Notes: generated by a model from the sequence alone, not told the origin. Shown: positions 51,397 to 60,987, counted from the stretch's first letter. The stretch is 64,000 nucleotides of DNA from Parvibaculum sp. (GCF_030651915.1 NZ_JAUSBV010000005.1:1116001-1180000), one strand, 5' to 3'. A program made the numbers and translations.

Positions 51397-54300
51397 TCAA
51401 GGCGCGCTCTTTGTCGCGGATTTGGCTGATTCCAGAACATTTTCCAGCATCCGGGCGGGCAATTCCATCAGTGCCGGGCCCTCGGTCCACAAAAGTGCGC
51501 AGCGCACCTTGCGGTCAGGGAAAATGCGCGCCAATACGGCGCGATAGGCGGCCATCTGCGCCACATAGGCCGGCGCGACATCCGCCGGTGTCGCGGGCGG
51601 CGGGCGATTCGTCTTGTAGTCAATGATCATCACCGCGTCGCTTGTGACACAGAGGCGATCGATCTGGCCGGTCACCGGAAAGGGCGTACCGCCGAAATCG
51701 ATCATGCCGGCAATCGGCGCTTCGGCGCGGCTGCCGGGCGCGAAGACGCGCGAAAATTTCTCATCGTTCAGCACACGGAAGACGGCATCCTCAATCTCGG
51801 CCCGCGCATCCGCGTCGAGCCCATGCGCGGGCAGGGCCAGATAACGTTTGGCCGCGCCGGCGCGGGCGTCGGGCGGCATGTCCGGCAATGTTTCGAGCAG
51901 GCGGTGAATGAGACTGCCGCGCTGAAATCGGCGCGTTGCATCGCCGGCGCGCGGCGATACCGGCACGGGCTCCGCCATGCCCTCGGGCGGCAGGCGCGAC
52001 GGCGCCAGCGGGCGCGAGGGTCGCGGCTCGGCACCGGCGTCGCGCCGCGTCCAGTCCGGACGTTCCGGCAGCGGAGAGGGAGTAGCGGCCTTTTCCGGCT
52101 CGGGTTTGCGCTTCTGTTTGCCTTCGATACGCCAGACGGGTCCGCCATCGGCATGCGCCGCTGCCTTCGCCTCCGGCAGCAACGCCTCGCAGGCAAGTTC
52201 GTACCAGCATTCGGGCGGCGGCGGATTGACGCCACGATAGCCCGCCACATAGAGCCGGTCGCGGGCGCGCGTCATCGCCACATAGAGAAGCCGCCGGTAT
52301 TCCTCGGCTTGCACGCGGCGATGCCCCTCGCGTGCGATGGCACTGACCTCGTCCTCGTCCTTCTTGCGCACCGGCCACAGCAGCAGTTTCGGTCCGTCAT
52401 TCGGCAGCGGCAATTCGAGCAGCGCCGGATCGTGACTGCCGCCCGGCACGGCGCAGGTGTCGGGCATGAAGACGATTTCGGCCTCGAGACCTTTCGCACC
52501 ATGCACGGTCATCACGCGCACCTCGTCGCGGCCCTGATCCATGTCGCGCTTGATTTCGGCGGCGCCGCGCTCGACCCAATGCACAAAGGCTTCAAGCGAG
52601 GGCGCGTGACGGCGTTCGAATTCGAGCGCCAGCGACAAAAGTTCGTCGATCGGATCGGCCGCGTCCGGCCCGAGCCGCGCCAGCAACCGCTCGCGGCCCT
52701 TCTCGGCCACCACATGCGCGAAGAATTCATAAGGTGGTTCGAAATCGGCGCGGGCGAGCAGGCCCGTCAACAGCGCCTCGGCCTCGGCGAAGCGGGCATT
52801 GCCGCCCGCCTTTTCCTGCAGTGCCTTCCAGAGCGACCCCTTGCGATCGATCGCCAGATCGAAAAGCTCGTCTTCGGCGAGGCCGACCAACGGACTTTTC
52901 AGGACCGTCGCCAGCGTCAGATCGTCGTCCGGCAGCAGCGCGAAATGCGCCAGCGCCAGCAGATCCATCACCGCAAGCTGTTCGGTCAGTACCATGCGGT
53001 CGGCGCCGGCGACCGCGATCCCTTGCTCCTTCAGATTTCGTACCATTTCGCCGACAAAGGCGTTTCGGCGGCGCACCAGAATCAGAATGTCGCCGGGCCG
53101 AATCGGACGGCCGCGCCCGGCGAGTATTTCCTTGTTGTCGAGCCAGCCCTTGATGGTCAGCGCGATGCGCGCGGCCAGCTTCGCCATCGGCGCCGTCTCG
53201 GTCATGTAGTCGAGCGGCGCGTCCCAGACGACCGCCTCCTCGCCCTCCTCCGGTTCCTCCAGCGGCCAGATCTCGACGAGACCCGCATCACTGGCGCGGA
53301 AGGCGATGTGATCGTCGAATTCGCCGGACGCCGTCAGCCCGTCGCGAGCATGCGCCAGCGCAAAAACCCTGTCGACCGCCGCGAGCACTTCGGGCACCGA
53401 GCGGAAGGAGCGCGTCAGGGGCACATAGTCCCATTTGCGCTCGGCCGCCTTCACGCGCTTTTCGAAATAGCGTTTCATCGTATCGAAGCGGGCCGGATCG
53501 GCGCCCTGAAATGAAAAGATCGACTGTTTTTCGTCGCCGACCGCGAAGACGGTGCGCACCCGCTCGCGCGCGCCATGGCCCACCAGGAACTCTTCGGCCA
53601 GCGCCGCAATCACATCCCATTGGTCGGGACTGGTGTCCTGTGCCTCGTCGACCAGAATGTGATCGATACCGCCGTCGAGCTTGTAGAGAACCCAGGCGGC
53701 CATGCGGCTGCGTGTCAGCAGTTCGCGCGTCGCCGAAATCAGATCGTCGTAATCGAGCAAGGCGCGGGCGCGTTTGGCGTCGCGGAAGGCATCGAGAATG
53801 GCGACCGCCAGCGTCAGGATCGCCTCGGTCGCCTCGACAACGGCGACCGCGCGTATCCGCCCGTAAAGCCCCAGTATTCTCTGCTGCTCGGTATAAAGCG
53901 CGTCGGCGGCTTGCGGATTGTCGGCCGCAAGCTTCGCTGTCATCAGGGTTTTGCGGGGCTCGTTTTTCTGCGTCAGGAAAATGGAAAGATAGTCTTCCAG
54001 ATTGTCGGTCCGGCTGTCGGGCGTTTCGAGAAAACCGGCAAGCGCCGCGCCACGCTCGATATCCGTTTTAGTGCCGCCCGCCAGTACGGCCGCCGCCACC
54101 CGCATTCCGGCTTCGGGCAGGCGCGCGATCGCCGCGCGCAGTCCCTCGACCGTTTCATCCGCGTCGACCGAGAGCGCCAGGCGCAACGCGGCGCGGATGC
54201 CGTCGAGCCCGCCAAGCCCTTCCATCAGTTCGGCGAAATTTTCGCGTTGCGTGGTGATTTCCTTCAGCAGATTTCCGAAGGCAAGTTCGTCGACGCGCGC

Positions 54301-54861
54301 CACCACATGCGCCAGCGCCGCCGACAGAGCCGTGTCCCGTTCCGCACCGGCGCGGCGCAAAACAGCGTCGCGTACCTCCGCCATCAATTCATCGGCGCTG
54401 CGTTCGTCGAGAATATCGAAATGCGGCGGCACGCCGGCCTCGAGCGGAAAGCGGCCGAGCAGGCGTTCGCAGAAAGCATGGATGGTCTGGATTTTCAGGC
54501 CGCCCGGCGTTTCGATCGCACGGGCGAAAAGCTTGCGCGCCTCCTTGAGCATCGCCGCATCGGGCGCGACACCTTCGAGCCCCTGAATTTCAGCGGCGAG
54601 CGCCTTGTCGGTCATCATCGCCCAGTCGCCGAGACGCTTGTAGAGACGCGACGACATTTCGGCCGCCGCCGCCTTGGTGAAAGTCAGACAGAGAATGCGT
54701 TCAGGCGCATTGCCGGCCAGCAACAGCCGCGCCACACGCGTCGTCAGCGCGTGGGTCTTTCCGGAGCCTGCATTGGCCGACACCCAGACCGAGGCTTCGG
54801 GATCGGAAGCGCGGCGCTGCGCGTTGTCGGCGCCGTGACTTTTCTCCGATGCCGCCGTCAT
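51397..54861 (-). CDS. addA: Double-strand break repair helicase/nuclease AddA
   Basis: A 1154-residue UvrD-like helicase with a C-terminal RecB nuclease domain; with AddB it resects DNA ends for RecA, as RecBCD does. Walker A VSANAGSGKTHALTTR near residue 32, helicase motif II in LVDEAQDTSPDQW, VALTRSFRSVPEVL-like motif IV (TRSFRSVPEVL), VMTVHGAKGLEAEIVF motif V. Nuclease motif MIIDYKTNRPPP near the C-terminus with the catalytic D-x-K. The start overlaps the addB stop by 4 bp. Confidence 0.96.
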   Translation of the reverse strand: MTAASEKSHGADNAQRRASDPEASVWVSANAGSGKTHALTTRVARLLLAGNAPERILCLTFTKAAAAEMSSRLYKRLGDWAMMTDKALAAEIQGLEGVAPDAAMLKEARKLFARAIETPGGLKIQTIHAFCERLLGRFPLEAGVPPHFDILDERSADELMAEVRDAVLRRAGAERDTALSAALAHVVARVDELAFGNLLKEITTQRENFAELMEGLGGLDGIRAALRLALSVDADETVEGLRAAIARLPEAGMRVAAAVLAGGTKTDIERGAALAGFLETPDSRTDNLEDYLSIFLTQKNEPRKTLMTAKLAADNPQAADALYTEQQRILGLYGRIRAVAVVEATEAILTLAVAILDAFRDAKRARALLDYDDLISATRELLTRSRMAAWVLYKLDGGIDHILVDEAQDTSPDQWDVIAALAEEFLVGHGARERVRTVFAVGDEKQSIFSFQGADPARFDTMKRYFEKRVKAAERKWDYVPLTRSFRSVPEVLAAVDRVFALAHARDGLTASGEFDDHIAFRASDAGLVEIWPLEEPEEGEEAVVWDAPLDYMTETAPMAKLAARIALTIKGWLDNKEILAGRGRPIRPGDILILVRRRNAFVGEMVRNLKEQGIAVAGADRMVLTEQLAVMDLLALAHFALLPDDDLTLATVLKSPLVGLAEDELFDLAIDRKGSLWKALQEKAGGNARFAEAEALLTGLLARADFEPPYEFFAHVVAEKGRERLLARLGPDAADPIDELLSLALEFERRHAPSLEAFVHWVERGAAEIKRDMDQGRDEVRVMTVHGAKGLEAEIVFMPDTCAVPGGSHDPALLELPLPNDGPKLLLWPVRKKDEDEVSAIAREGHRRVQAEEYRRLLYVAMTRARDRLYVAGYRGVNPPPPECWYELACEALLPEAKAAAHADGGPVWRIEGKQKRKPEPEKAATPSPLPERPDWTRRDAGAEPRPSRPLAPSRLPPEGMAEPVPVSPRAGDATRRFQRGSLIHRLLETLPDMPPDARAGAAKRYLALPAHGLDADARAEIEDAVFRVLNDEKFSRVFAPGSRAEAPIAGMIDFGGTPFPVTGQIDRLCVTSDAVMIIDYKTNRPPPATPADVAPAYVAQMAAYRAVLARIFPDRKVRCALLWTEGPALMELPARMLENVLESAKSATKSAP

Positions 54862-57800
54862 TCGCCCTCGCCTCCCGAAGCCGACCATTCCTTGACGCGC
54901 GCCAGATGGTCGTAATCGCCGAAGCGGCTTGTGAACATCGGCCGCGGCCGCGAGAGATAGGGTGTCACCTCGTCCTCATACTGCTTCAGCAGATCGACGA
55001 GTCGCGCGTAGATGTCCTCGGCGAGATCGCCGCCGGGATCGGGAATGACGCGTTCCTCGCCGGCCGTTTCGCCGCCGGTCAGGCGCAGATAGACAAGCCG
55101 CGAAGCGCGCGCCTCGGGCAATCCCGCCTTTTCCTGAAAGCCACCCCGCGCCGCCATCGCCGCTTCGAGCGGCAGTTGCGGCGCCAGACCGGACTCGACC
55201 TGCTTCTTGCTCGGCACGCTGCCGGTCTTGTAGTCGGCGATGCTCAGCGTGCCGTCCTTCATCCGATCGATGCGGTCGGCCTTGCCGGTCAGCCGGACCG
55301 GACGCGCCAGCCCCTTGATTTCGATCTCGCCTGCGGCCTCGGGATAGGAGCGGGCGATCTCGCCACGATGCTCGCGCTCATATTCGACCATCCAGCGGGC
55401 GATGCGCTGGAAGCGCGGCCACCAGAAAGCGGCGACGCCCGGCCGCTCCATCGCACTTTGGAAAACCTCTTCGCCAATCTCGATCAGCTTCGCGCGCGCA
55501 TGGTCGGGCAGGGCTTCGGGAAAGGCGGAGACGAATTTCTCGAGCGCCTTGTGAACAATGGTGCCGCGTTCAGCCGCGGCAATATCGGCGTCGAGCGGGT
55601 CGAGCACGCGCAACTTCAATATCTTCTTCGCATAGATCGCATAAGGGTCGCGGATCAGCGTTTCGATTTCGGTGACCGAGAATTGCGTCGGACGCGCCGC
55701 GAGCGGCGGCCTCGGGCGCGGCCGGACGGGATCGATTTTCGCAGCCGGCCGGTCGAGGTCGTGCGCCCAGTGCGCCCAATGCGGCGCCAGCGGCGCCTTT
55801 TCCTCTCCGAGACCGGTCAGCACGCTTGCCAGCCTGAGCCACCAGCGCGAGGCGACCGTCGGCGCGCCCTCGACCTTGGCCGCCCGCGTCAGCACGGCTT
55901 CCGCCGCGCTCGCGCCTTCGACGAAATCATGCGCGGCAAGACCGATCCGGCGTTCCGGCGGATCGATGCCGAGGGCGGCGCGCATCGGACGATTGAGCCA
56001 GGGATCGATGCCGGCCTCGGCCGGCCAGGTGCCTTCATTGAGGCCGCCCAGAATAATCCGGTCGGCATGCTGCAGCCGCGCTTCGAGCGGTCCCCAGATG
56101 AAGAGCCTGGGGTGGCGGCCCCAGCGCGGGCGCAGCACGCGGCCTTCCGCCAGTTGATCGAAAAAGCGGGGATAAGATTTGGCGTCGAGCGTTCCGAAAG
56201 CGGGCGCCGCATCGATCAGTTCACGGATGAAGGTGGCCGCCGCCTCGCCCTCCTCGCGCGCCCAGAGGCGGTCGGCGCCGGCTTCCGTGGCGGTCGCTGC
56301 GAGGCGCTCGGCGGTCTCGATATGGGCCCCGACAAGCGCCTCGAGCGGGGCGTCCGCGCGCCAGGCCTCGAGCATCGGCAAAGCATCATGCTCAACCCTG
56401 TCGAGCATGTTGATGGTTTCGGCGAGATCGCGGTCAAAAGCGGCGGAAATCCGCCCGCTTTCTTCGCGGGCCTGCCTTTCGGCCATGCATGCCATGCGCA
56501 TGCCTTCGATGCCCGGCGCGGGGCGCGGTCCGCGCAGGATCAGGCGCTCCATGGCGCGCACGCGGGCGCGGAAACGCGCCGATTCTTCGCCGGCCGATGC
56601 CAGCGGATGCTTCAGACAGGCCAGCAACGCCACCGGCGCGAAGTCCTCGGCGATCATGGTCATGACGAGGCGCAAGAAGGCCATGGGCGGCGTTCTGGCC
56701 AGCGGCTCGCCGCCTGAGTCGTCGACCTCGATCTTCCAGCGCCGCAATTCCATCGCGACGCGCCGCGCCAGCTTTCGGTCGGGCGTCACCAGCGCCGCCG
56801 TTTTCGCTGGCGTTTCAAGCACTTCGCGCATCAGCAGCGCGATCGCGCCGGCTTCGTCGCGCTCGCTCGCCGCCTCAATCAGCGTCAGCCCGTCCAGCGC
56901 TTCGCGCGCCTGTTTTTTCATCCCGGCCAGACGCGCGCGCCAGCGTTCCGTCGTCTCGGCCGGCCGCATCGCTTCCGACAAAATTCGGCCGCGCGCCGCC
57001 GTTTTCTGTGCCGTTTCCGCGCCCGGCCAGAAGGCGACATCGGCGCGTGTCGCCTCCAAATGGCGCAGCAGTTTCGACATGCCGTATTGCGGATGCGACG
57101 CCGTTCCCGGTTCGCCGATAACGGCCCAGCTTTCCTCGTCGAGATCGAGATCGAGGCCCGGCAGCACGACCGCACCTGACGGCAGAGACGCCACAACCTT
57201 CAGCAAATCGGCGGTGGCGGGGATCGAACCGGTCGATCCGGCGGCGATGACAGGTGCTTGGGGCGGATGCGCGCGCCAGAGATCGGCTTGCGCGCGGATC
57301 AGGCGATTGCGGCGCTCGGCCTGCTCCATGAAACCGAGGCGTTCCATTTCATCCGGCCATGCAGCGGTCAGCAGTTTCAGGAATTCAAGCGTCACCTGCC
57401 AGTGATCGGCAAATTCGTCGGGCACCAGATTGGCGAGCGCGCCGAGATCGACGCCCTCGGTCAGGCCCATGTCGAGGAAGCGGCCGAGATCGGCGGCCAG
57501 CGCCAGCGCGCGCGCCTCGTCTTCGCCACGGCCTTCGACAATCATCCGTGCCAGGCGCAATTGTCGTTCGAGCGCCGGCATGGCGGGCGGCAGACCGAGT
57601 GCATCGGCACCCATGCCTTTCGGATCGAGGATCAGATCGTCCTCATCGACATCGCCAAGCGTGCGGATCGTCGGCAGGATCAACGCCGCGCCGCCGCTGG
57701 CGCGCAGAAAGGCTTCGCCGAGCGCCCGCACCGCGCGGCGCGTCGGCAGCAGGATCGTGATGTCGGCTAGTTCGGGCGCACCGGCGAAACGACCGCCCAG

Positions 57801-57899
57801 CGCCGGATCGGCCAGCAAGGCGGCCGCCAGCCGCTCCAGAAAGGGCGAACCGGGCGGCATGGTGAAAAGGGCGCGGGAATCGGCGGACATGGCCGCCAT
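54858..57899 (-). CDS. addB: Double-strand break repair protein AddB
   Basis: About 1013 residues. A degenerate N-terminal helicase-like half (ILLPTRRAVRALGEAFL) and a C-terminal PDDEXK nuclease (SIADYKTGSVPSKKQVESG). Very few cysteines, so the iron-sulfur cluster of Firmicute AddB is absent, as expected for the alphaproteobacterial type. Two close in-frame starts, 57899 and 57890; no clear ribosome site, perhaps coupled to the gene 16 bp upstream. Overlaps addA. Confidence 0.94.
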   Translation of the reverse strand: MAAMSADSRALFTMPPGSPFLERLAAALLADPALGGRFAGAPELADITILLPTRRAVRALGEAFLRASGGAALILPTIRTLGDVDEDDLILDPKGMGADALGLPPAMPALERQLRLARMIVEGRGEDEARALALAADLGRFLDMGLTEGVDLGALANLVPDEFADHWQVTLEFLKLLTAAWPDEMERLGFMEQAERRNRLIRAQADLWRAHPPQAPVIAAGSTGSIPATADLLKVVASLPSGAVVLPGLDLDLDEESWAVIGEPGTASHPQYGMSKLLRHLEATRADVAFWPGAETAQKTAARGRILSEAMRPAETTERWRARLAGMKKQAREALDGLTLIEAASERDEAGAIALLMREVLETPAKTAALVTPDRKLARRVAMELRRWKIEVDDSGGEPLARTPPMAFLRLVMTMIAEDFAPVALLACLKHPLASAGEESARFRARVRAMERLILRGPRPAPGIEGMRMACMAERQAREESGRISAAFDRDLAETINMLDRVEHDALPMLEAWRADAPLEALVGAHIETAERLAATATEAGADRLWAREEGEAAATFIRELIDAAPAFGTLDAKSYPRFFDQLAEGRVLRPRWGRHPRLFIWGPLEARLQHADRIILGGLNEGTWPAEAGIDPWLNRPMRAALGIDPPERRIGLAAHDFVEGASAAEAVLTRAAKVEGAPTVASRWWLRLASVLTGLGEEKAPLAPHWAHWAHDLDRPAAKIDPVRPRPRPPLAARPTQFSVTEIETLIRDPYAIYAKKILKLRVLDPLDADIAAAERGTIVHKALEKFVSAFPEALPDHARAKLIEIGEEVFQSAMERPGVAAFWWPRFQRIARWMVEYEREHRGEIARSYPEAAGEIEIKGLARPVRLTGKADRIDRMKDGTLSIADYKTGSVPSKKQVESGLAPQLPLEAAMAARGGFQEKAGLPEARASRLVYLRLTGGETAGEERVIPDPGGDLAEDIYARLVDLLKQYEDEVTPYLSRPRPMFTSRFGDYDHLARVKEWSASGGEGE

Positions 57900-57915
57900 C
57901 GTAGCCGTTCGGGCG

Positions 57916-58626
57916 TCACAAATCCCGCAGGAAGGCCTCGGCCTCGGCGAGATCGTCCGGCGCGCCGACATGCATCCAGGTGCCACCCATGCGCTGGCCG
58001 TAGAGCCGGCCCTGCTCGATCAGGCGGTCCCAGATCAGATTGGTCGAAAAAGCGCCATCCGGCCCGTCGGCGAAGAGCGCCGGCTTGACGATCTGGACAC
58101 CGGCAAACATGAAGGGCGCCGTGGTGCTTTCGCCGCGCCGCGCCAGCAGGCCCGTCGGGTCCATCGTGAAATCGCCGCGGCCGACATAACCGATGGTGCG
58201 GGCGGCATCGGCGATCATCAGCAGCGCATCCATGCGTTCGGCATCGAAAGCGGCGATCAGCGCCTTGAGGTTCGAGCCCAGTCCCTCGACCCAGACGGAA
58301 TCGGAATTGAAGGTCAGGACCGGCTCGTCGCCGAGCAGCGGCAGCGCCTTTTTTGTGCCGCCGCCGGTGTCGAGCAGGCCCGCGCGTTCGTCGGAGATGA
58401 CGATGCGCGGGTGCCGGCGTGTCGCCAGATGCGCTTCGAGCAGATCGGCGAAATGGTAGACGTTGACCACCGCCTCTTCGATGCCGGCTTCGGCCAGACG
58501 ATCGAGCACGTGATCGATCAGCGGCTTGCCGGCGAGGCGCACCAGCGGCTTCGGTATCGTTTCGGTCAGCGGGCGCATGCGTGTGCCCCTGCCCGCCGCC
58601 ATCACCATTGCCTTGCGTATTTTCAT
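57916..58626 (-). CDS. murU: N-acetylmuramate-alpha-1-phosphate uridylyltransferase (MurU-like)
   Basis: Sugar-phosphate nucleotidyltransferase of 236 residues. AMVMAAGRGTRMRPLTETI with PKPLVRLAGKPLI is the nucleotide-binding signature; FNSDSVWVEG contains the metal Asp. With the adjacent AmgK kinase it fits the anhydro-MurNAc recycling shortcut (MurNAc to MurNAc-1-P to UDP-MurNAc). Overlaps amgK by 4 bp. Many homologues are annotated mannose-1-phosphate guanylyltransferase; the amgK context favours MurU. Confidence 0.88.
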   Translation of the reverse strand: MKIRKAMVMAAGRGTRMRPLTETIPKPLVRLAGKPLIDHVLDRLAEAGIEEAVVNVYHFADLLEAHLATRRHPRIVISDERAGLLDTGGGTKKALPLLGDEPVLTFNSDSVWVEGLGSNLKALIAAFDAERMDALLMIADAARTIGYVGRGDFTMDPTGLLARRGESTTAPFMFAGVQIVKPALFADGPDGAFSTNLIWDRLIEQGRLYGQRMGGTWMHVGAPDDLAEAEAFLRDL

Positions 58627-59711
58627 GGAAGTGCACCCAGCACATGCGCGTCGAGCCAGACTTTCAACGCGGCGAGCGCGGGATGAGCGAGATTGCGGCG
58701 CAGATAGTCGACGGTGCGCGGCATATGCGCCATGTAATGCGGCTTGCCGTCGCGTTTCAGCAGGCGCGGCCAGAGACCCATCAGGCGCAACGCGCGTTCG
58801 GCGCCGAGCGCGGCATAGGCGGCCAGGAATTCCTCTTCGTCGAAACCCGGCAACTCGCTCCTGGCGCGCTCGACATAAAGGGCGCGCATGGCCTGTTCGC
58901 GCGACGGCGGCACGTCGCGGCGGGCATCCTGCAGGAAGGAAACGAGGTCATAGGCACGCGAGCCGATCAGCGCGTCCTGAAAGTCGATCACGCCGACGCG
59001 GGCCGCGCCTTGCCGCGCGCCGAGCCAGAGCATGTTGGGCGAGTGAAAGTCGCGCAGGAAAAGCGTTTGCGGACCGGCATCGATCAGCGGCCGCAGATCG
59101 CTCCAGAGGGCATGAAATTCGGCCCTTTGCCGCGCGGTTGCCTCGCCGCCCAGCACGACCGGGAAATGCCAGTCGAGAAGGACGTCGAGTTCGGCGCGGA
59201 AGACACCATCGTCGAAATGCGGCACGACATGCGTCTCGCCATTGCCGACCGGAAGCATGGCCGGCGCCGGCGCCGATTGCAGGCGCAGCAGGGTTTCGAT
59301 GGCGGCGCGGTAGAGCTCGTCGAGCGGCTCGCCGGCGGGACCGGCGCCCTTCTCGATCAATGTTCCGTAGACGTCATCGCCGAGATCTTCGAGCAGCAGC
59401 AAGCCTTGCGCGATGTCGGCGGCGTAGATTTCCGGTGCTGAAAGGCCGAGACCGCGCAGATGTTCGCCGACGGCGACGAAAGCGCGGACGTCTTCGGCCA
59501 GATGGGCGACGCGGCTATAGGCGGCGCGGCCGGCGGCGGCCGGCGCGTCGGGGCCAGAAGGCCAGTCCATCAACAGAGCGGGACGGCCGTTCAACGAAAG
59601 GCGTTCGTAGCGGCGCGTCGAGGCGTCGCCGGCCAGCGCCTGGCGCGTTGCCTCGCTCCAGCCGGCGCCCGTCAGAAAGGCGCGGATCGTTTCCTCGCGC
59701 GTGGTCGTCAA
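58623..59711 (-). CDS. amgK: N-acetylmuramate/N-acetylglucosamine anomeric kinase (AmgK-like, APH fold)
   Basis: Aminoglycoside-phosphotransferase-fold kinase of 362 residues. DASTRRYERL early; LFLRDFHSPNMLWLG is the catalytic loop (HxDxxxxN variant); VGVIDFQDALIGSRAYDLVS is the metal-binding Asp region. A TTG start at 59711 is chosen because it overlaps the tsaE stop (TTGA) and fits the family length; no suitable ATG follows in the expected place. Overlaps murU, confirming an AmgK-MurU pair for peptidoglycan sugar recycling. Confidence 0.87.
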   Translation of the reverse strand: MTTTREETIRAFLTGAGWSEATRQALAGDASTRRYERLSLNGRPALLMDWPSGPDAPAAAGRAAYSRVAHLAEDVRAFVAVGEHLRGLGLSAPEIYAADIAQGLLLLEDLGDDVYGTLIEKGAGPAGEPLDELYRAAIETLLRLQSAPAPAMLPVGNGETHVVPHFDDGVFRAELDVLLDWHFPVVLGGEATARQRAEFHALWSDLRPLIDAGPQTLFLRDFHSPNMLWLGARQGAARVGVIDFQDALIGSRAYDLVSFLQDARRDVPPSREQAMRALYVERARSELPGFDEEEFLAAYAALGAERALRLMGLWPRLLKRDGKPHYMAHMPRTVDYLRRNLAHPALAALKVWLDAHVLGALP

Positions 59712-60196
59712 ATCGTCAGCCCCTCGAGCCGCGCGGCCCAGCTTCCCGATCCGGTCAGGCGGGCGCGGCGCCCGCCTTCTGGCACGAGAGTGAGGTCGAT
59801 GTCGAGACGGGCCGCCGCGAGGCGGAGCAGATCGGGCCCGCCGCGCTCCGGCCATTCGACGATCGCAACGCCTTCGTCGAGCAATTCGGCAAGGCCGAGC
59901 TCGCGCAAATCGCCCGTGTTTTCAAGGCGGTAGAGATCGACATGGGCGATCAGAAGGGCCGGGCTTTCATAGCTCTGGACCAATGTGAAGGTCGGCGAAG
60001 GGACGTCTTCGGCGAGACCGTGGGCGGCCAGATGGGCGCCGATCAGGGCGCGGGCCAGCGCCGTTTTGCCGGCGCCGAGATCGCCCCGGAGCAGGATCAG
60101 ATCGCCGATCGCCAGCCGCGGCGCCAGGGCCGCGCCGAGGCGGTCGGTGGCGGCGGCGTCGGGCAGGTCGAGATCGAGGGAACGGGTGGCGCTCAT
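59708..60196 (-). CDS. tsaE: tRNA threonylcarbamoyladenosine biosynthesis ATPase TsaE
   Basis: A 162-residue P-loop ATPase that works with TsaB and TsaD to make t6A37 in tRNA. Walker A LRGDLGAGKTALARALIG; PSPTFTLVQSYES and HVDLYRLEN are family hallmarks; IVEWPERG near the end. First gene of tsaE-amgK-murU-addB-addA, all overlapping or nearly so. Confidence 0.95.
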   Translation of the reverse strand: MSATRSLDLDLPDAAATDRLGAALAPRLAIGDLILLRGDLGAGKTALARALIGAHLAAHGLAEDVPSPTFTLVQSYESPALLIAHVDLYRLENTGDLRELGLAELLDEGVAIVEWPERGGPDLLRLAAARLDIDLTLVPEGGRRARLTGSGSWAARLEGLTI

Positions 60197-60237
60197 GGCT
60201 GCTTTTCTAGCGCGGCTTTGCCGGACGGAATAGTAAA

Positions 60238-60266
60238 TTGACGTGACTTTAGGCGCTTCTTAACGC
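60238..60266 (+). promoter_or_regulatory. Candidate sigma-70 promoter for the PAS gene
   Basis: TTGACG (60238-60243), 17 bp, TAACGC (60261-60266), 42 bp before the PAS-domain gene. The -35 is good, the -10 weak. It lies in the divergent gap between tsaE and that gene. Confidence 0.35.
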
Positions 60267-60307
60267 GGAGCGCCCAGACTCCCGCCCGGATCAGGGGGGG
60301 CGGACAC

Positions 60308-60826
60308 ATGACCGGAAAGTTGCAGGGAACGACGGTCGAGATTTCGCCGACCGATATCGAGCATGCAACGCTCGCCGCGATTTATTCCTACTGGGACAAA
60401 AAACGCGGTACACGGACAATGCCGGCACGCGCCGACATCAACCCGCCCGACCTTCGCGAACATCTCGGCTGGATCATCCTGCTCGACGTGCTGCCTGATC
60501 TCTCCGATTTCCGCTACCGGCTGATCGGCACCAAGGTGGCGCGCTATTTTCGCGCCGAGGCGACCGGCCTCACCGTCAGCGAAGCTTTCCGGCCCTATGG
60601 CGCCGGCGCGGTGAAGGGCATTCTTGCCATACATCGGAAAACCGCGCGCGACCGCGTGCCGGTGATGGCGCTTGGCGAATCCGCCTGGCTCGCGGAAGGC
60701 TACGACAATTTCGCAACGATCTACCTGCCGCTCTCGGATGACGGAGAGGTGTGCAACATGATCCTGTCGGCCTTCGTTTTCGACTATTCGGCGGTCCGGG
60801 CCGCGAGCGAATCGATGCTGCCCTGA
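60308..60826 (+). CDS. PAS_5-type (alphaproteobacterial) PAS domain protein
   Basis: A 172-residue soluble protein made almost wholly of one divergent PAS domain of the PF07310 type. The LAAIYSYWDKKRGTRTMPARADINPPDL opening is represented by YWDKKRG and MPARADI; FRYRLIGTKVARYF and a terminal beta-strand pattern YLPLSDDG follow. No output domain or membrane segment. GGGGGGG precedes the ATG. Members are often single-domain proteins of unknown function; sensing is presumed. The repeat copy B begins 20 bp after its stop. Confidence 0.88.
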   Translation: MTGKLQGTTVEISPTDIEHATLAAIYSYWDKKRGTRTMPARADINPPDLREHLGWIILLDVLPDLSDFRYRLIGTKVARYFRAEATGLTVSEAFRPYGAGAVKGILAIHRKTARDRVPVMALGESAWLAEGYDNFATIYLPLSDDGEVCNMILSAFVFDYSAVRAASESMLP

Positions 60827-60846
60827 GCCCGCCGCGGGGCGGTTTG

Positions 60847-60987
60847 TGACAGCGAAAAAGGCTCAAATACCCCCCTCTGTCACAAAACTGTCATAAAACT
60901 GTCACAAACGAGGATAAGTTTGTTCCGTGTACGGAGCGATCGACAATTTATCCCCGCCTGAAAATAAACTTATCCCCGGTTTCGGGA
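60847..60987 (+). repeat. Dispersed intergenic repeat, copy B (62-bp core plus TTATCCCCG boxes)
   Basis: Core 60847-60908: TGACAG (60847), A run, CCCCCCT, then CTGTCA at 60877, 60888 and 60899 (11-bp period). The first box pair forms a perfect stem TTTGTGACAG/CTGTCACAAA (60843-60852 with 60877-60886). Further on: GAGGATAAGTTT (60910-60921), ATTTATCCCCGCC (60946-60958) and AACTTATCCCCGGTTTCGG (60967-60985), the last nearly identical to a block in copy A at 25139-25157. It lies between the convergent PAS and TetR genes. A further small dyad CGGGA/TCCCG (60983-60999) follows. Confidence 0.8.

Noticed and set aside
56166-56176. GCGGGGATAAG inside addB, similar to the repeat boxes
   Set aside because: It encodes part of a normal AddB segment, stands alone and has no TGACAG core nearby; treated as chance.
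60847-60908. The repeat as an ordinary Rho-independent terminator
   Set aside because: The stem is AT-containing with a 24-nt loop, is not followed by a T run, and the three-box array is not needed for termination; a role at 3' ends stays possible.
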